The notes below the pieces were generated by a model. The model worked only from the letters and a program-made list of their open reading frames with translations, did not search any database and was not told where the DNA came from. From contig JADFQV010000007.1 of NCBI GenBank assembly GCA_022561635.1, positions 1-57,564 of the forward strand: 57,564 nucleotides of DNA, given 5' to 3'. The number at the start of each line of letters is the position of its first letter. Within the stretch, counting starts at the first letter, position 1. Positions 15,529 through 23,487 of the stretch are shown here, piece by piece. Source of the DNA: Chloroflexota bacterium (GTDB taxonomy: Bacteria; Chloroflexota; Dehalococcoidia; SM23-28-2; RBG-16-64-32). The position numbers were made by a program, and so were the translations under genes.

Positions 15529-16584
15529 TTGAAAGCCTGTATCAAGACTGAAAACGGCAAGGTCGAGATGATGGACATCCCGATCCCAGAGGCCGGACCC
15601 GGTGAGATCGTCGTCAAGATGAGCATGTGCACCGTCTGCGGCAGCGATATGCACTTCCTCGACGAATTCGCTAACGAGATGCTCAACTTCGCCTTCCCCG
15701 GCTGCGTACGCCCCGAGGGCCTGCCGATGGGACACGAAGCGGTCGGCACAGTTCACGCTGTCGGCGAGGGCGTCAAGAACTTCGCGGAAGGCGACCGCGT
15801 CATATCGTCCTGCCTGATCGGCTGCGGCGTCTGCCACGAGTGCGTGGCCGTTGACCACAGCGTGTGCTCAGGCGGCGGCCGCGTACTCTTCGGCTGCCAG
15901 GCGGAGTACTATACGATCCCCTTTGCGGCTCAGAACACGACGAAGGTGCCTGACTCCGTAAGCGACGAGCACGCCATCCTGGCCTCCGACATTATGTCGA
16001 CGGGCTTCGGCGCTATCGAACGCGGCGAGGCCGGCCTCGGCTCGTCCGTGGCGATCTTCGCCCAGGGCCCGGTCGGCCTCATGGCGACGGCCGGCGCGCG
16101 GGCCCTCGGTTGCGGGCTGATCATCGGCGTCGACACCATGGACGACCGGCTGGAGGTCTCGAAGAAGTTCGGCGCCAACGTCACGATCAACGCCAAAGAT
16201 GAGGACGCGGTGGCCAAGATCATGGCGCTGACCGGCGGTGGCGTAGACGTGGCCGTCGAGGCTGTCGGCACGCAGGTAACGTTCGAGGCGGCGACGCGAG
16301 CAGTGCGACGTGGCGGCGTTGTGTCGTCGATCGGCGTATACGGGCTCACGCCGCAGCTGTCGATGCCGACGCTGGCACCTTCGTTCCTGCACCGCAAGGT
16401 CGTGACCACGCTCTGCCCGTCTGGCGCTGACCGAATGAAGTACCTGGTGCAGCTTCTCGAGCACGGCAACGTGAACCTGGAGGGGCTGTTCACGCACAAG
16501 ATGAAGCTCGATGACATGGGGAAGGCGTACGACCTGTTCCGAGACAAGACGGGCGGCGTCCTCAAGATCGCCATCACGCCTTAG
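15529..16584 (+). CDS. Zinc-dependent medium-chain alcohol dehydrogenase
   Basis: A 351-residue MDR-superfamily dehydrogenase. The catalytic zinc ligands are Cys in VCGSDMH, His/Glu in MGHEAVG, and a downstream Asp/Cys position. The structural-zinc loop is altered but keeps cysteines (CLIGCGVCHECVAVDHSVC). The Rossmann segment VAIFAQGPVGLMATAGARALG binds NAD(P). TTG start at 15529 with GGAGAA 6 nt upstream. Resembles the alcohol dehydrogenases common in actinobacterial and Chloroflexota genomes; substrate not predictable. A terminator follows at 16602. Confidence 0.92.
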   Translation: MKACIKTENGKVEMMDIPIPEAGPGEIVVKMSMCTVCGSDMHFLDEFANEMLNFAFPGCVRPEGLPMGHEAVGTVHAVGEGVKNFAEGDRVISSCLIGCGVCHECVAVDHSVCSGGGRVLFGCQAEYYTIPFAAQNTTKVPDSVSDEHAILASDIMSTGFGAIERGEAGLGSSVAIFAQGPVGLMATAGARALGCGLIIGVDTMDDRLEVSKKFGANVTINAKDEDAVAKIMALTGGGVDVAVEAVGTQVTFEAATRAVRRGGVVSSIGVYGLTPQLSMPTLAPSFLHRKVVTTLCPSGADRMKYLVQLLEHGNVNLEGLFTHKMKLDDMGKAYDLFRDKTGGVLKIAITP

Positions 16585-16601
16585 CACAGCAACGCAGCAT
16601 C

Positions 16602-16637
16602 GAAGGGGGGCGGCCGCTTGGCTGCCCCCTTCTCTTT
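16602..16637 (+). terminator. Terminator of alcohol dehydrogenase gene
   Basis: Long stem: GAAGGGGGGCGGCC (16602-16615) against GGCTGCCCCCTTC (16620-16632), loop GCTT, one bulged G and one wobble, then TCTTT. Confidence 0.75.
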
Positions 16638-16716
16638 GCTCGCCAGCTTCTGAACGTCACTGTTCTTGCGGCCGGAGGACAGGCCGCGACAAGAGGCCGC
16701 ACCACTGTGGGTCTGA

Positions 16717-16728
16717 TAGGCTAGAACG
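16717..16728 (+). promoter_or_regulatory. -10 box, leaderless layout
   Basis: TAGGCT at 16717-16722 lies 6 nt before ATG 16729. The identical hexamer at the identical distance precedes GTG 21126. Confidence 0.5.
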
Positions 16729-17142
16729 ATGAAGTGCCCGCGAGACCAAACAGAGCTAACAATCGAGCACCACCTGGGCATCGAAGTCGATCACTGCCCG
16801 ACCTGCAACGGCCGCTGGCTGGACCATCACGAACTGGACGAGCTGGAGTCGACCGTGGAGTCGACCGCTGAGGAACGCCGGGCGACGATCGAGTTCGGCG
16901 AGCGGACGAGCGATCTAAAGTGTCCCATCTGTGAACGCAAGATGACCGTCTTCCAGTATCGCGCCTACGACCTGGAGTTGGACTCCTGCCCGGACGAGCA
17001 CGGCTACTGGCTGGACGCCGGCGAAGAGGGCCGCGTGCGCGACATCATCGAGGAGCGCGTGAAGGGCCTGGCGCGGGCGCGCGACGCGGAGGCCGGCTGG
17101 GGACGTTTCCTGAACGGTTTACGCGGAAAGAAGAAGCGCTAG
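16729..17142 (+). CDS. Double TFIIB-type zinc-finger protein
   Basis: 137 residues with two zinc-binding units of the zf-TFIIB type: MKCPRDQTEL...HCPTCNGRWLD (1-35) and LKCPICERKMTV...DSCPDEHGYWLDAGE (~62-100). A basic tail GLRGKKKR ends the chain. Proteins of this family are widespread in bacteria without a settled role. Its stop codon overlaps the stop of the convergent PHP gene. Confidence 0.85.
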   Translation: MKCPRDQTELTIEHHLGIEVDHCPTCNGRWLDHHELDELESTVESTAEERRATIEFGERTSDLKCPICERKMTVFQYRAYDLELDSCPDEHGYWLDAGEEGRVRDIIEERVKGLARARDAEAGWGRFLNGLRGKKKR

Positions 17143-17834
17143 CTCGATACCGCTTCGCCCAGCGGCTCGTAGCTGCCGGGCGCGACACGCTTGACGGCCT
17201 CGAAGCGGCCGGCGCGCAGCTCTTCCAGCATCGCTTCTTCCGACGAGATGTCTTTCTCGAACATCGTCGCGTAGCGCCCAACCTCGAGCGGCATGTGCGA
17301 GTCGCTGCCGCCGACGCGCGGTAACCCCCGCTGAACCGCGACTTCCTGCGCCAGGTTGTTCTCGCGCTCGATGCAGCCTCCGTTCAGCACCTCGACGGCG
17401 TCGACCATCGAGAACACAGGGTGCTGCGCCATCTCCGCGACCGAGAGCGCCTGCGCCTCACGCCGGTCGCCGAAGAGCAGGCTGGACGGCCCGGGGAAGT
17501 AGCGGAAGGGATGGTTGATCACCATAAAGCCGCCGTGGTCTTCGACGGCCCGTCGCAGGTCGCTGGCGTAGCGTATGCCCTTAACGTCTGGAGGAAGGCC
17601 GAAGACGCCGATGTGGCCCATGTCCGTGGACCACTCACGAGCGTTGTAGGCGAAGAGGCCGTGCTCCTCACGGAAGTGGGCGATCTCGTCCGGGCGCCAC
17701 ATATGCAGGTGCTCGGTGATCGCCACGCCGCTGAGGCCCGATACGAGCGCCTGTTCGCCCAGACGCTTGGGGGATATGTCGCTGTCCATCGATCCGACGA
17801 CCGTATGGATGTGCATGTCGATTACGCTGCCCAT
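17139..17834 (-). CDS. PHP-domain metal-dependent phosphoesterase
   Basis: A 231-residue PHP (polymerase/histidinol phosphatase) family hydrolase. Metal-binding motifs are DMHIHTVVGSMDSD at the N-terminus, ITEHLHMW, MVINHPFRYF and GGSDSHMP near the C-terminus. ATG 17834 is preceded by GGAGG at short spacing, and a longer frame to 17885 lacks support. PHP proteins of this size hydrolyse nucleotide or sugar phosphates; the substrate is not evident. Confidence 0.88.
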   Translation of the reverse strand: MGSVIDMHIHTVVGSMDSDISPKRLGEQALVSGLSGVAITEHLHMWRPDEIAHFREEHGLFAYNAREWSTDMGHIGVFGLPPDVKGIRYASDLRRAVEDHGGFMVINHPFRYFPGPSSLLFGDRREAQALSVAEMAQHPVFSMVDAVEVLNGGCIERENNLAQEVAVQRGLPRVGGSDSHMPLEVGRYATMFEKDISSEEAMLEELRAGRFEAVKRVAPGSYEPLGEAVSS

Positions 17835-17981
17835 GGACCTCCGTTCAACGGGTATGCTCGAACGCTCTGAAGCATCGCGGCTCAATCACGATAGCATAAC
17901 CCTCACGTTAGCGGGAAGGATTGCGCGAAGCGAGCGCGCAGGCCCCTGCACCTAAGAAATCGCGCGGTTACACTGTGCGGG

Positions 17982-18674
17982 ATGTCAGAGCTGTCGACCA
18001 ATTTCGATGGTGCGTGGCGGCGCTTCCAGGACGCGGATTCGCTGCGCTTGCTGGAGACGACACTGGAGTGGGAGTGGGCGCGCGGGCGCACCGACTACTT
18101 CGCGTTCCTGATCACCGTGTCCGACGAGGCGGTGCGGGAGTACACCTCCGCAATGATCGCGCAGATCGCGGAGATACCGGGCGTCGACCCCTACCCGGAG
18201 CACTACTGGCACGTGACGGTCAAGGGCGTCGGCTTCCTGGCGGAGGAGCCATCGCGGGAGGACGAGGTGTCGCTGGCGGACGTCGAGCGGCTGGCGGAGA
18301 CGGTGCGGCCGGCGCTGGAGTCGCAGGCGCCGTTCGAGGTGACGGTGGGGCCGGTCAACGCCTTCGCGGAGGTGGTGATGCTGGAGGCGCACGACGGCGG
18401 CGCGACCCGCTGCCTGAACGCGGCGCTGCTGGAGGCCGCGCCGGAGCTGCAGCGCTATGCGGTGGACGGCGAGATGTTCCTGCCGCACGTGAGTATTGCG
18501 CGCTTCTCGTCGAACGAGGGTCTGGCGCGGCTGAAGGAGACGCTAGCCGGGCTGCGCGAGACGGCCGAGCCGGGCCCGACGTTCACGGCGACGGAAGCGT
18601 CCCTGATCCGGGCGCACCTGGCCCGCGAAGCGCCGGAGTTCGACCTCGTGGCGGAATACCGCCTGCGGGGGTAG
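17982..18674 (+). CDS. 2H phosphoesterase (2'-5' RNA ligase family)
   Basis: 230 residues with the two H-x-T/S-h motifs of the 2H superfamily: HVTVKG near residue 75 and HVSIAR near residue 168, at normal spacing. Members act on 2',3'-cyclic phosphates or ligate RNA; the physiological substrate in bacteria is rarely known. TACACT lies 7 nt before the ATG and no Shine-Dalgarno is seen, another leaderless candidate. The end abuts the MBL 3'-end relic. Confidence 0.85.
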   Translation: MSELSTNFDGAWRRFQDADSLRLLETTLEWEWARGRTDYFAFLITVSDEAVREYTSAMIAQIAEIPGVDPYPEHYWHVTVKGVGFLAEEPSREDEVSLADVERLAETVRPALESQAPFEVTVGPVNAFAEVVMLEAHDGGATRCLNAALLEAAPELQRYAVDGEMFLPHVSIARFSSNEGLARLKETLAGLRETAEPGPTFTATEASLIRAHLAREAPEFDLVAEYRLRG

Positions 18675-18683
18675 CGGGCTGCG

Positions 18684-18737
18684 CCAGACACTGCGGCATT
18701 TCGTCGCCGTTGTAGGCGATCAGGGAGGGCATGATGG
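18684..18737 (-). pseudogene. Relic of an MBL-hydrolase gene 3' end
   Basis: On the minus strand this encodes MPSLIAYNGDEMPQCLA, matching the MBL protein's C-terminus MPDMIAYNGGQMPQCLA. By my count 46 of 54 bases agree with 19285-19338. The stop codon is lost and nothing of the rest of the gene is present. It lies on the far side of the PIN gene from the intact copy. Confidence 0.75.
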
Positions 18738-18763
18738 CGAGCGCGGCTCACGTAGCCTCGTCG

Positions 18764-19276
18764 CTAAGCTTGAGGGCCAATCATGAATTGCGCGATGAAT
18801 TCGCGAGGATCCATGACGACGATGCCAGCATCCTTCAGACCGCCCCTCTTGTTGAGAATCGGCCTGTCGTAGGTGAGGAACACATTGCGACGGTCTGACC
18901 AATGCGCGTACAGATGATCAACGTCCCAGAGTGTGTGCTTATTTGCAGTGGCAGGCTTCTCAACGCCGAATAACTTAGCAAGGCGGTTGGCCTGTTCACC
19001 GTCGGCAATCACATCTCTGGAGCCGATGCGACTCACTTCGATTCTGGCGGGCGCGCCGATCACATCGAAGCTTGCCGCCGCTTCATAGTGCCTCCGGATC
19101 CTGTCAACGTCACTGTCATTGGACTTGTCTTGCTCTAGTCTGGTGCTGAGAGCTATCTCAACTTTTCCTTCGCGGCGCAGGGAGAGCAGAGCATCAAACG
19201 CCGCGCGCTTCTCGGACACACCATCCAAGCCATCGATAAGAACGTTGGTGTCGATTGTTACCTGTAGCGCAGCCAC
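18764..19276 (-). CDS. PIN-domain protein
   Basis: 170 residues with a PIN nuclease fold: TIDTNVLIDGL at the N-terminus (first acidic residue), central acids near the ATANKHTLWDVDHLYAHW segment, and VFLTYDRPILN for the fourth acid. PIN domains are usually RNases of toxin-antitoxin pairs, but no antitoxin gene adjoins: the next gene, 3 nt upstream, is the MBL hydrolase. Base composition is visibly less GC-rich than both neighbours, and the gene sits between the two copies of the duplicated MBL 3' end, which points to acquisition. Confidence 0.8.
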   Translation of the reverse strand: MAALQVTIDTNVLIDGLDGVSEKRAAFDALLSLRREGKVEIALSTRLEQDKSNDSDVDRIRRHYEAAASFDVIGAPARIEVSRIGSRDVIADGEQANRLAKLFGVEKPATANKHTLWDVDHLYAHWSDRRNVFLTYDRPILNKRGGLKDAGIVVMDPREFIAQFMIGPQA

Positions 19277-19279
19277 TCC

Positions 19280-20200
19280 CTAGGCCAAACATTGCGGCAT
19301 TTGGCCGCCGTTGTAGGCGATCATGTCGGGCATGACGGTGGGCATGGGGAGCGGGGTGCCGGGCGGGTCGCCGTTGAGTTCGCTGTAGGCGCGGTGGAGG
19401 TTGGCGACGAAGCGCTCGCTGTCGTGGAGGGCCGCGAATTCGTCGGGGAGGTCGGTCTGGCGGGCGAGGTCGAGCGGCGTGACGCCCGCCTCGTGGCCCT
19501 TGCGGGCGGTCTCCTCGACGAAGCGCAGGTAGGACTCGATGCCGTCGAGGGCCTCGACGCCGCAGACGGGGCCGTGGCCGGGGACGATGCGCTCGGGGGC
19601 GAGGGCGCGGATCGTGTCGAGGGCGCGCAGGGAGCCGGCGAGCGAGCCGAAGACGCAGAAGGGGGTGCCGCCGTTGAAGACGACGTCGCCGGCGATGAGG
19701 GTGCGGCGCTCCGGCAGCCAGACGAGGATGTCGTTCGTCGTGTGCGCGGGGCCGACGTAGATCAGCTGCAGCTCGAGGTCGCCGGCGTAGAGCGTGAGGC
19801 GCTCGTCGAAGGTGACGGTTGGCGGCGTGACGACGATCTCGCCCCAGTCGACGTCGGGCCAGAGGGCCTGGGTGCCGAGGCCGGTGGCGATGACCTCTTC
19901 GCGGCACTTCTCGTGGCCGACGATGGTGACGCCGGGGCCGAAGACGTAGTTGCCGTGGGTGTGGTCGCCGTGGTGGTGCGTGTTGATCAGCGTGCGCACG
20001 GGGCGGTCGCCGGCGGTCCGGTGCACGGCGTCGGCGAGGGCGCGGGAGCGGCGCTCGGTGAAGCAGGTGTCGACGAGGGTGACGGAGTCGCCGGCGGTGA
20101 TGAAGGCGGCGTTGTTGAGGCCCCACTGGCCGTGCAGCTGGAGGTAGGCGAAGACGCCGTCGCTGACCTCTTCGACGGCCGGCTCGGGGAGTTCTGGCAC
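19280..20200 (-). CDS. Metallo-beta-lactamase-fold hydrolase
   Basis: A 306-residue MBL-fold enzyme. The zinc-binding motif INTHHHGDHTHGN is at ~90, with further ligands in VGPAHTTND, IAGDVVFNGG and VPGHGPVCG. The chain resembles quinoprotein-relay-type/glyoxalase-II-like hydrolases; substrate unknown. GTG start, 7 nt after the stop of the enoyl-CoA hydratase gene, so the two (and PIN behind) are probably one transcript. Its 3' end is duplicated at 18684-18737. Confidence 0.88.
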   Translation of the reverse strand: MPELPEPAVEEVSDGVFAYLQLHGQWGLNNAAFITAGDSVTLVDTCFTERRSRALADAVHRTAGDRPVRTLINTHHHGDHTHGNYVFGPGVTIVGHEKCREEVIATGLGTQALWPDVDWGEIVVTPPTVTFDERLTLYAGDLELQLIYVGPAHTTNDILVWLPERRTLIAGDVVFNGGTPFCVFGSLAGSLRALDTIRALAPERIVPGHGPVCGVEALDGIESYLRFVEETARKGHEAGVTPLDLARQTDLPDEFAALHDSERFVANLHRAYSELNGDPPGTPLPMPTVMPDMIAYNGGQMPQCLA

Positions 20201-20207
20201 CGGCGCG

Positions 20208-21032
20208 CTACTGTCCGATGAAGGCTGGCTTGCGCTTTTCGACGAAGGCCTTGGCCGCTTCCTGGTGATCCTGCGTGGTGCTGGAGAGGATCATGTTCAG
20301 CGCTTCCTGGTCGAGCAGAGTGGCGAGGTCGACGCTGGCGGAGCGGTTGAGGTTCTCCTTCATCCGCGCGAAGGCGAGGGTGGGGCCGCTGGCGAGGTGT
20401 GAGGCCAGGGCCATCGTCTCCTTCTCGAGGTCGTCGTGGTCGACGACCTGGGAGACGAGTCCGAGGCTCTTGGCGCGGTGAGCGTCGAGGATTTCGCCGG
20501 TGAAGTAGAGGCGGCGGGCCTGCTCGATGCCGACGAGCCGGGGCAGGAACCAGGAGCCGCCGAAGTCGCCGCTGAAGCCGACGTTGCGGAAGACGGTGCC
20601 GAGCTTGGCGTTCTCGGAGGCGATACGGATGTCGCAGGCGAGGGCGAGGCTGAGGCCGGCGCCGACGGCGTGGCCGTTGATGGCGGCGATGGTGGGCTTG
20701 GGCATCATGTGCAGGGCGTAGCTGGTCTCGCGCTGGTTCTGGCGCAGGCCCTGGATGCGGTTGGCGATGAAGCCGGCCATGGACTTCGACTTGCCGTCCT
20801 CGGCGATGCCCATGCCGCCCTGTGCCATGGCCTTGACGTCGCCGCCGGCGCAGAAGGCGCGGCCGGCGCCGGTGAGGACGACGCAGCGCACGTCGTCGTC
20901 GACGGCACAGTCGGCGAGATGCCGGGCGAGGAGCGGCATGAGGTGGCCGCCCATGGCGTTGAGGCTATCGGGCCGGTTGAGGGTGATCCAGGCGACGCCG
21001 CCTTCTTTCACCTCGTAGAGTACGTCTGACAT
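20208..21032 (-). CDS. Enoyl-CoA hydratase/isomerase family protein
   Basis: 274-residue crotonase-fold protein. The oxyanion-hole segments are GAGRAFCAGGDVKAMA and INGHAVGAGLSLALACDIR, followed by GFSGDFGGSWFLPRLVG. Asp in SGDFG replaces the usual catalytic Glu of hydratases, so an isomerase or dehydratase-like reaction is possible. ATG 21032 follows AAGGAGG at 5 nt; the longer open frame is not used. Probably acts in fatty-acid or aromatic acyl-CoA breakdown. Confidence 0.92.
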   Translation of the reverse strand: MSDVLYEVKEGGVAWITLNRPDSLNAMGGHLMPLLARHLADCAVDDDVRCVVLTGAGRAFCAGGDVKAMAQGGMGIAEDGKSKSMAGFIANRIQGLRQNQRETSYALHMMPKPTIAAINGHAVGAGLSLALACDIRIASENAKLGTVFRNVGFSGDFGGSWFLPRLVGIEQARRLYFTGEILDAHRAKSLGLVSQVVDHDDLEKETMALASHLASGPTLAFARMKENLNRSASVDLATLLDQEALNMILSSTTQDHQEAAKAFVEKRKPAFIGQ

Positions 21033-21125
21033 TGGGGCCTCCTTCTGAGGGCGACGCCGGGCCGCCGTTCGTTCTGCGGGCAGTATACCGGAAAGCAGTG
21101 TCCCGGCGGATGCTAGGCTGGTGGC

Positions 21126-21548
21126 GTGACGGAGCAGCAGTTGGACCACGCGGCGGAGTTCGCGAAGGGCGTGCGCGAGTTCAATTCGTGGCGCTTCTAC
21201 GACTGCCACGAGACGCTGGAGGATGTCTGGCTGGAGTGCGGGGGCAAGGCGATCGGGGGCGACGCTCGGGATGACCTGGCGAACTTCTACCAGGGGGTGA
21301 TCAAGGCGGCGGCCGGCATGCACCATGTGCTGCGCGACAACCACGGCGGCGCGGTCAAGGTGCTGGGCGACGTGCCGCGGCTGCTGGATGCCTACCGGCC
21401 GCGGACGCTGGGGCTGGACGTCGATCGGCTGCTGGCAGACCTCGAACGGGTGCTCGCCGAGGTGCGCAGGCTGGGGCCGGAGAGGATCGGTGAGTTCGAC
21501 CGGGAGCTGGTGCCTTCGCTGGTTGTGGAGAGCGGCGAGGGGTCTTAG
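21126..21548 (+). CDS. DUF309-family protein
   Basis: 140 residues, all helical, with the DUF309 hallmark FNSWRFYDCHETLEDVW near the N-terminus and DLANFYQGVIKAAAGMHH in the middle; both carry histidines/acidic residues that could bind a metal. The family is widespread and uncharacterised. GTG start, with TAGGCT ending 6 nt upstream and no Shine-Dalgarno. REP-like repeats follow its stop codon immediately. Confidence 0.85.
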   Translation: MTEQQLDHAAEFAKGVREFNSWRFYDCHETLEDVWLECGGKAIGGDARDDLANFYQGVIKAAAGMHHVLRDNHGGAVKVLGDVPRLLDAYRPRTLGLDVDRLLADLERVLAEVRRLGPERIGEFDRELVPSLVVESGEGS

Positions 21549-21550
21549 CT

Positions 21551-21649
21551 CCGCTCATCCTTCGAGAGCCTCAGGACGAGCGGGGTGGAGCCCTTCGAGA
21601 GCCTGAGGACGAGCGGGAGGAGTCCTTCGAGAGCCTGAGGACGAGCGGG
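21551..21649. repeat. Three tandem REP-like elements
   Basis: Three ~26-bp copies of CCTTCGAGAGCCTSAGGACG plus AGCGGG at 21559-21584, 21592-21617 and 21624-21649. The first has its full left arm, so that CCGCTCATCC (21551-21560) pairs with GGACGAGCGG (21574-21583) around a 13-nt loop. Further copies are at 23351, 23391, 26757 and 31922, all intergenic. Confidence 0.8.
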
Positions 21650-21726
21650 GTGGGATGTTGGCGATGGCTCGACGCCGCCCCGGCAAGCCTGAAGGCGTGT
21701 AGCTACGACTGAGGCGACCGGTGCCG

Positions 21727-22572
21727 CTATTTCGCTTCGCCGTAGTCGGACCAGGGGGCGTCGCGGCGGCGGACGGCTTCGCGGAAGCCCTCCTTCATCG
21801 CCATGTCGCGCCAGGCGATGCCGTCCGGCGTGTGACGGGCGATGCCGTCCATGATCGTGCCGATCATCTGCGTTGTGCGCAGGCCCATGTTCTCGTAAGC
21901 CTGGTTGACGAGCAGCTTGCTCATCGCCAGCTGGCTCGACGGGATCGTGGCCAGGCGCGCGGCCATCTCGTCGACCGCCGCGGGCAGGTCGGCCTCGGGC
22001 AGGGCGGCGGACGCCAGCCCGTGATGGACGGCTTCGACGCCGGTGAGGGACTGGCCGGTGAGCATCAGGCGCTTCGCTGTCTCGAGACCCAGGCGGTAGA
22101 CCCACATGACCGTCGTCGGCTCACCCCAGACGCGGGCCGGCGGATAGCCGATGCGGACGTCCTCCGCGACGTAGATGAGGTCGCAGCAGAGCGCCATGTC
22201 GGTGCCGCCGCCGACGCACCAGCCGTGCAGTTGGGCGATCGTCGGCTTCGGGCTCTCCCAGAGCGACATGAAGGCGCGCACGTTGCGAGACATGCCGATA
22301 TAGTCGCGCACGGGGTCCCAGCCGCCCGACATGGATCGCTGCGTCGCGTCCTCGGCCTTGGTGCCCCAGTCGAGGTCGTAGCCGGCGCAAAAGGCGCGTC
22401 CGGCGCCGGCGAGGACGATGACGCGCACGGAGCGGTCTTCGTTGGCGGCGAGGACGGCTTCGCTCAGCTCGCGGGTGAGATCGGCGGTGATCGCGTTCAG
22501 CCGCTCGGGGCGATTGAGCGTGATGCGGGCGACGCCGCCTTCTGCGGAGTAGAGGATCGTGCTGTAGGTCAT
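21727..22572 (-). CDS. Enoyl-CoA hydratase/isomerase family protein (second)
   Basis: 281-residue crotonase-fold protein with GAGRAFCAGYDLDWG and LHGWCVGGGTDMALCCDLIYVAE for the oxyanion hole, then GYPPARVWGEPTT. ATG 22572 is fixed by GGGAGG 6 nt upstream. It differs from the copy at 20208 throughout, so this is not a recent duplication. The insert DWGTKAEDATQRSMSGGW after the CoA-binding loop is typical of crotonobetainyl/aryl-type members. Substrate not assigned. Confidence 0.92.
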   Translation of the reverse strand: MTYSTILYSAEGGVARITLNRPERLNAITADLTRELSEAVLAANEDRSVRVIVLAGAGRAFCAGYDLDWGTKAEDATQRSMSGGWDPVRDYIGMSRNVRAFMSLWESPKPTIAQLHGWCVGGGTDMALCCDLIYVAEDVRIGYPPARVWGEPTTVMWVYRLGLETAKRLMLTGQSLTGVEAVHHGLASAALPEADLPAAVDEMAARLATIPSSQLAMSKLLVNQAYENMGLRTTQMIGTIMDGIARHTPDGIAWRDMAMKEGFREAVRRRDAPWSDYGEAK

Positions 22573-22656
22573 CTTCGGCCTCCCGGAATGTGCTGGCGCC
22601 AGTATAGCGTCAGGAGGCCAGCTCATCGGTGCGCGCGGCTGCCGTATACTGCCGCC

Positions 22657-23340
22657 ATGCATCTGGAGCGTTTGCACGAGTGGAACCTGACGCCGGTGGA
22701 GGCGATCGCGCTGCAGAAGGAGCTGGCGCCGCGAGTCGTCCGAGACGGCGATCCCGGCGACGTGCGGCTGGTCGCTGCGGCGGACCTGGCGTTCGTCGAC
22801 CGACGCTGGCCGCGGCAGCCAACGCGAGGACGAGCGGCGGTCGTGCTGATGCGCTACCCGGAGCTGGACGTGATTGAGGAGCAAGTGGTGGAGGGCGATG
22901 TGAACTTTCCCTACGTGCCGGGGCTCCTCTCGTTCCGCGAGGCGCCGCTGCTGGCCCAGGCGTTGGAGCGGCTGGAGGGCGCACCGGACCTGCTGCTGAT
23001 CGACGGGCACGGATACGCCCACCCGCGGCGCTTTGGCATCGCCTCGCACCTCGGGCTGATGGCGGACCTGCCGACGATCGGCTGCGCGAAGAGCAGGCTG
23101 TGCGGCGATAACGCGGAGCCGGGACCGAGAAGGGGCGCGAAGGCGGAGTTGCGACTGGGCGACGAAGTGATCGGGGCGGTGCTGCGGACACGGGAAGGGG
23201 TGAAGCCGATCTATGTATCGGTCGGGCACAAGATCGGACTGGAGGCCGCGGTGCGGTGGGCGCTGCGATTGGCGCCCAGGTTTCGCCTGCCAGAGCCGAT
23301 CCGGGAGGCGGACGCGCTTTCGAAGAAGCGCCGGGCGTGA
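22657..23340 (+). CDS. nfi: Endonuclease V
   Basis: A 227-residue DNA repair enzyme that nicks one base 3' of deaminated adenine (inosine). Visible hallmarks: first active-site Asp in VAAADLAFVD, the PYVP wedge in FPYVPGLLSFRE, the second acid set in LLIDGHGYAHPRRFGIASHLG, and GCAKSRL. The leaderless layout TATACT-6 nt-ATG precedes it and there is no Shine-Dalgarno. Divergent from the enoyl-CoA hydratase gene. Confidence 0.94.
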   Translation: MHLERLHEWNLTPVEAIALQKELAPRVVRDGDPGDVRLVAAADLAFVDRRWPRQPTRGRAAVVLMRYPELDVIEEQVVEGDVNFPYVPGLLSFREAPLLAQALERLEGAPDLLLIDGHGYAHPRRFGIASHLGLMADLPTIGCAKSRLCGDNAEPGPRRGAKAELRLGDEVIGAVLRTREGVKPIYVSVGHKIGLEAAVRWALRLAPRFRLPEPIREADALSKKRRA

Positions 23341-23350
23341 TGTGGTCGCT

Positions 23351-23415
23351 CCGCTTGTCCTTCGAGAGCCTCAGGATGAGCGGGGTGGGACTTCGAGAGC
23401 CTCAGGATGAGCGGG
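23351..23415. repeat. Two REP-like elements
   Basis: A full hairpin copy at 23351-23383 (arms CCGCTTGTCC / GGATGAGCGG) and a shorter copy at 23391-23415, same family as 21551-21649. They lie between endonuclease V and prfB. Confidence 0.75.
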
Positions 23416-23460
23416 ACGAAGCGTGAATGCCGTGCGGTCGCCCATATGCGTCGGCGTTCG

Positions 23461-23466
23461 TATAAT
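23461..23466 (+). promoter_or_regulatory. -10 box of prfB
   Basis: Perfect TATAAT, 21 nt before the prfB ATG, with GGAGG between them at 23476-23480. No good -35 box is visible at 17 bp. Confidence 0.5.
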
Positions 23467-23487
23467 TGAGGTGGCGGAGGCCATCTG

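Noticed and set aside
21033-21344. Long N-terminal extension of the enoyl-CoA hydratase ORF
   Set aside because: ATG 21032 has AAGGAGG at 5 nt; the extension overlaps the divergent DUF309 gene. The same holds for the extension of the second hydratase to 23229.
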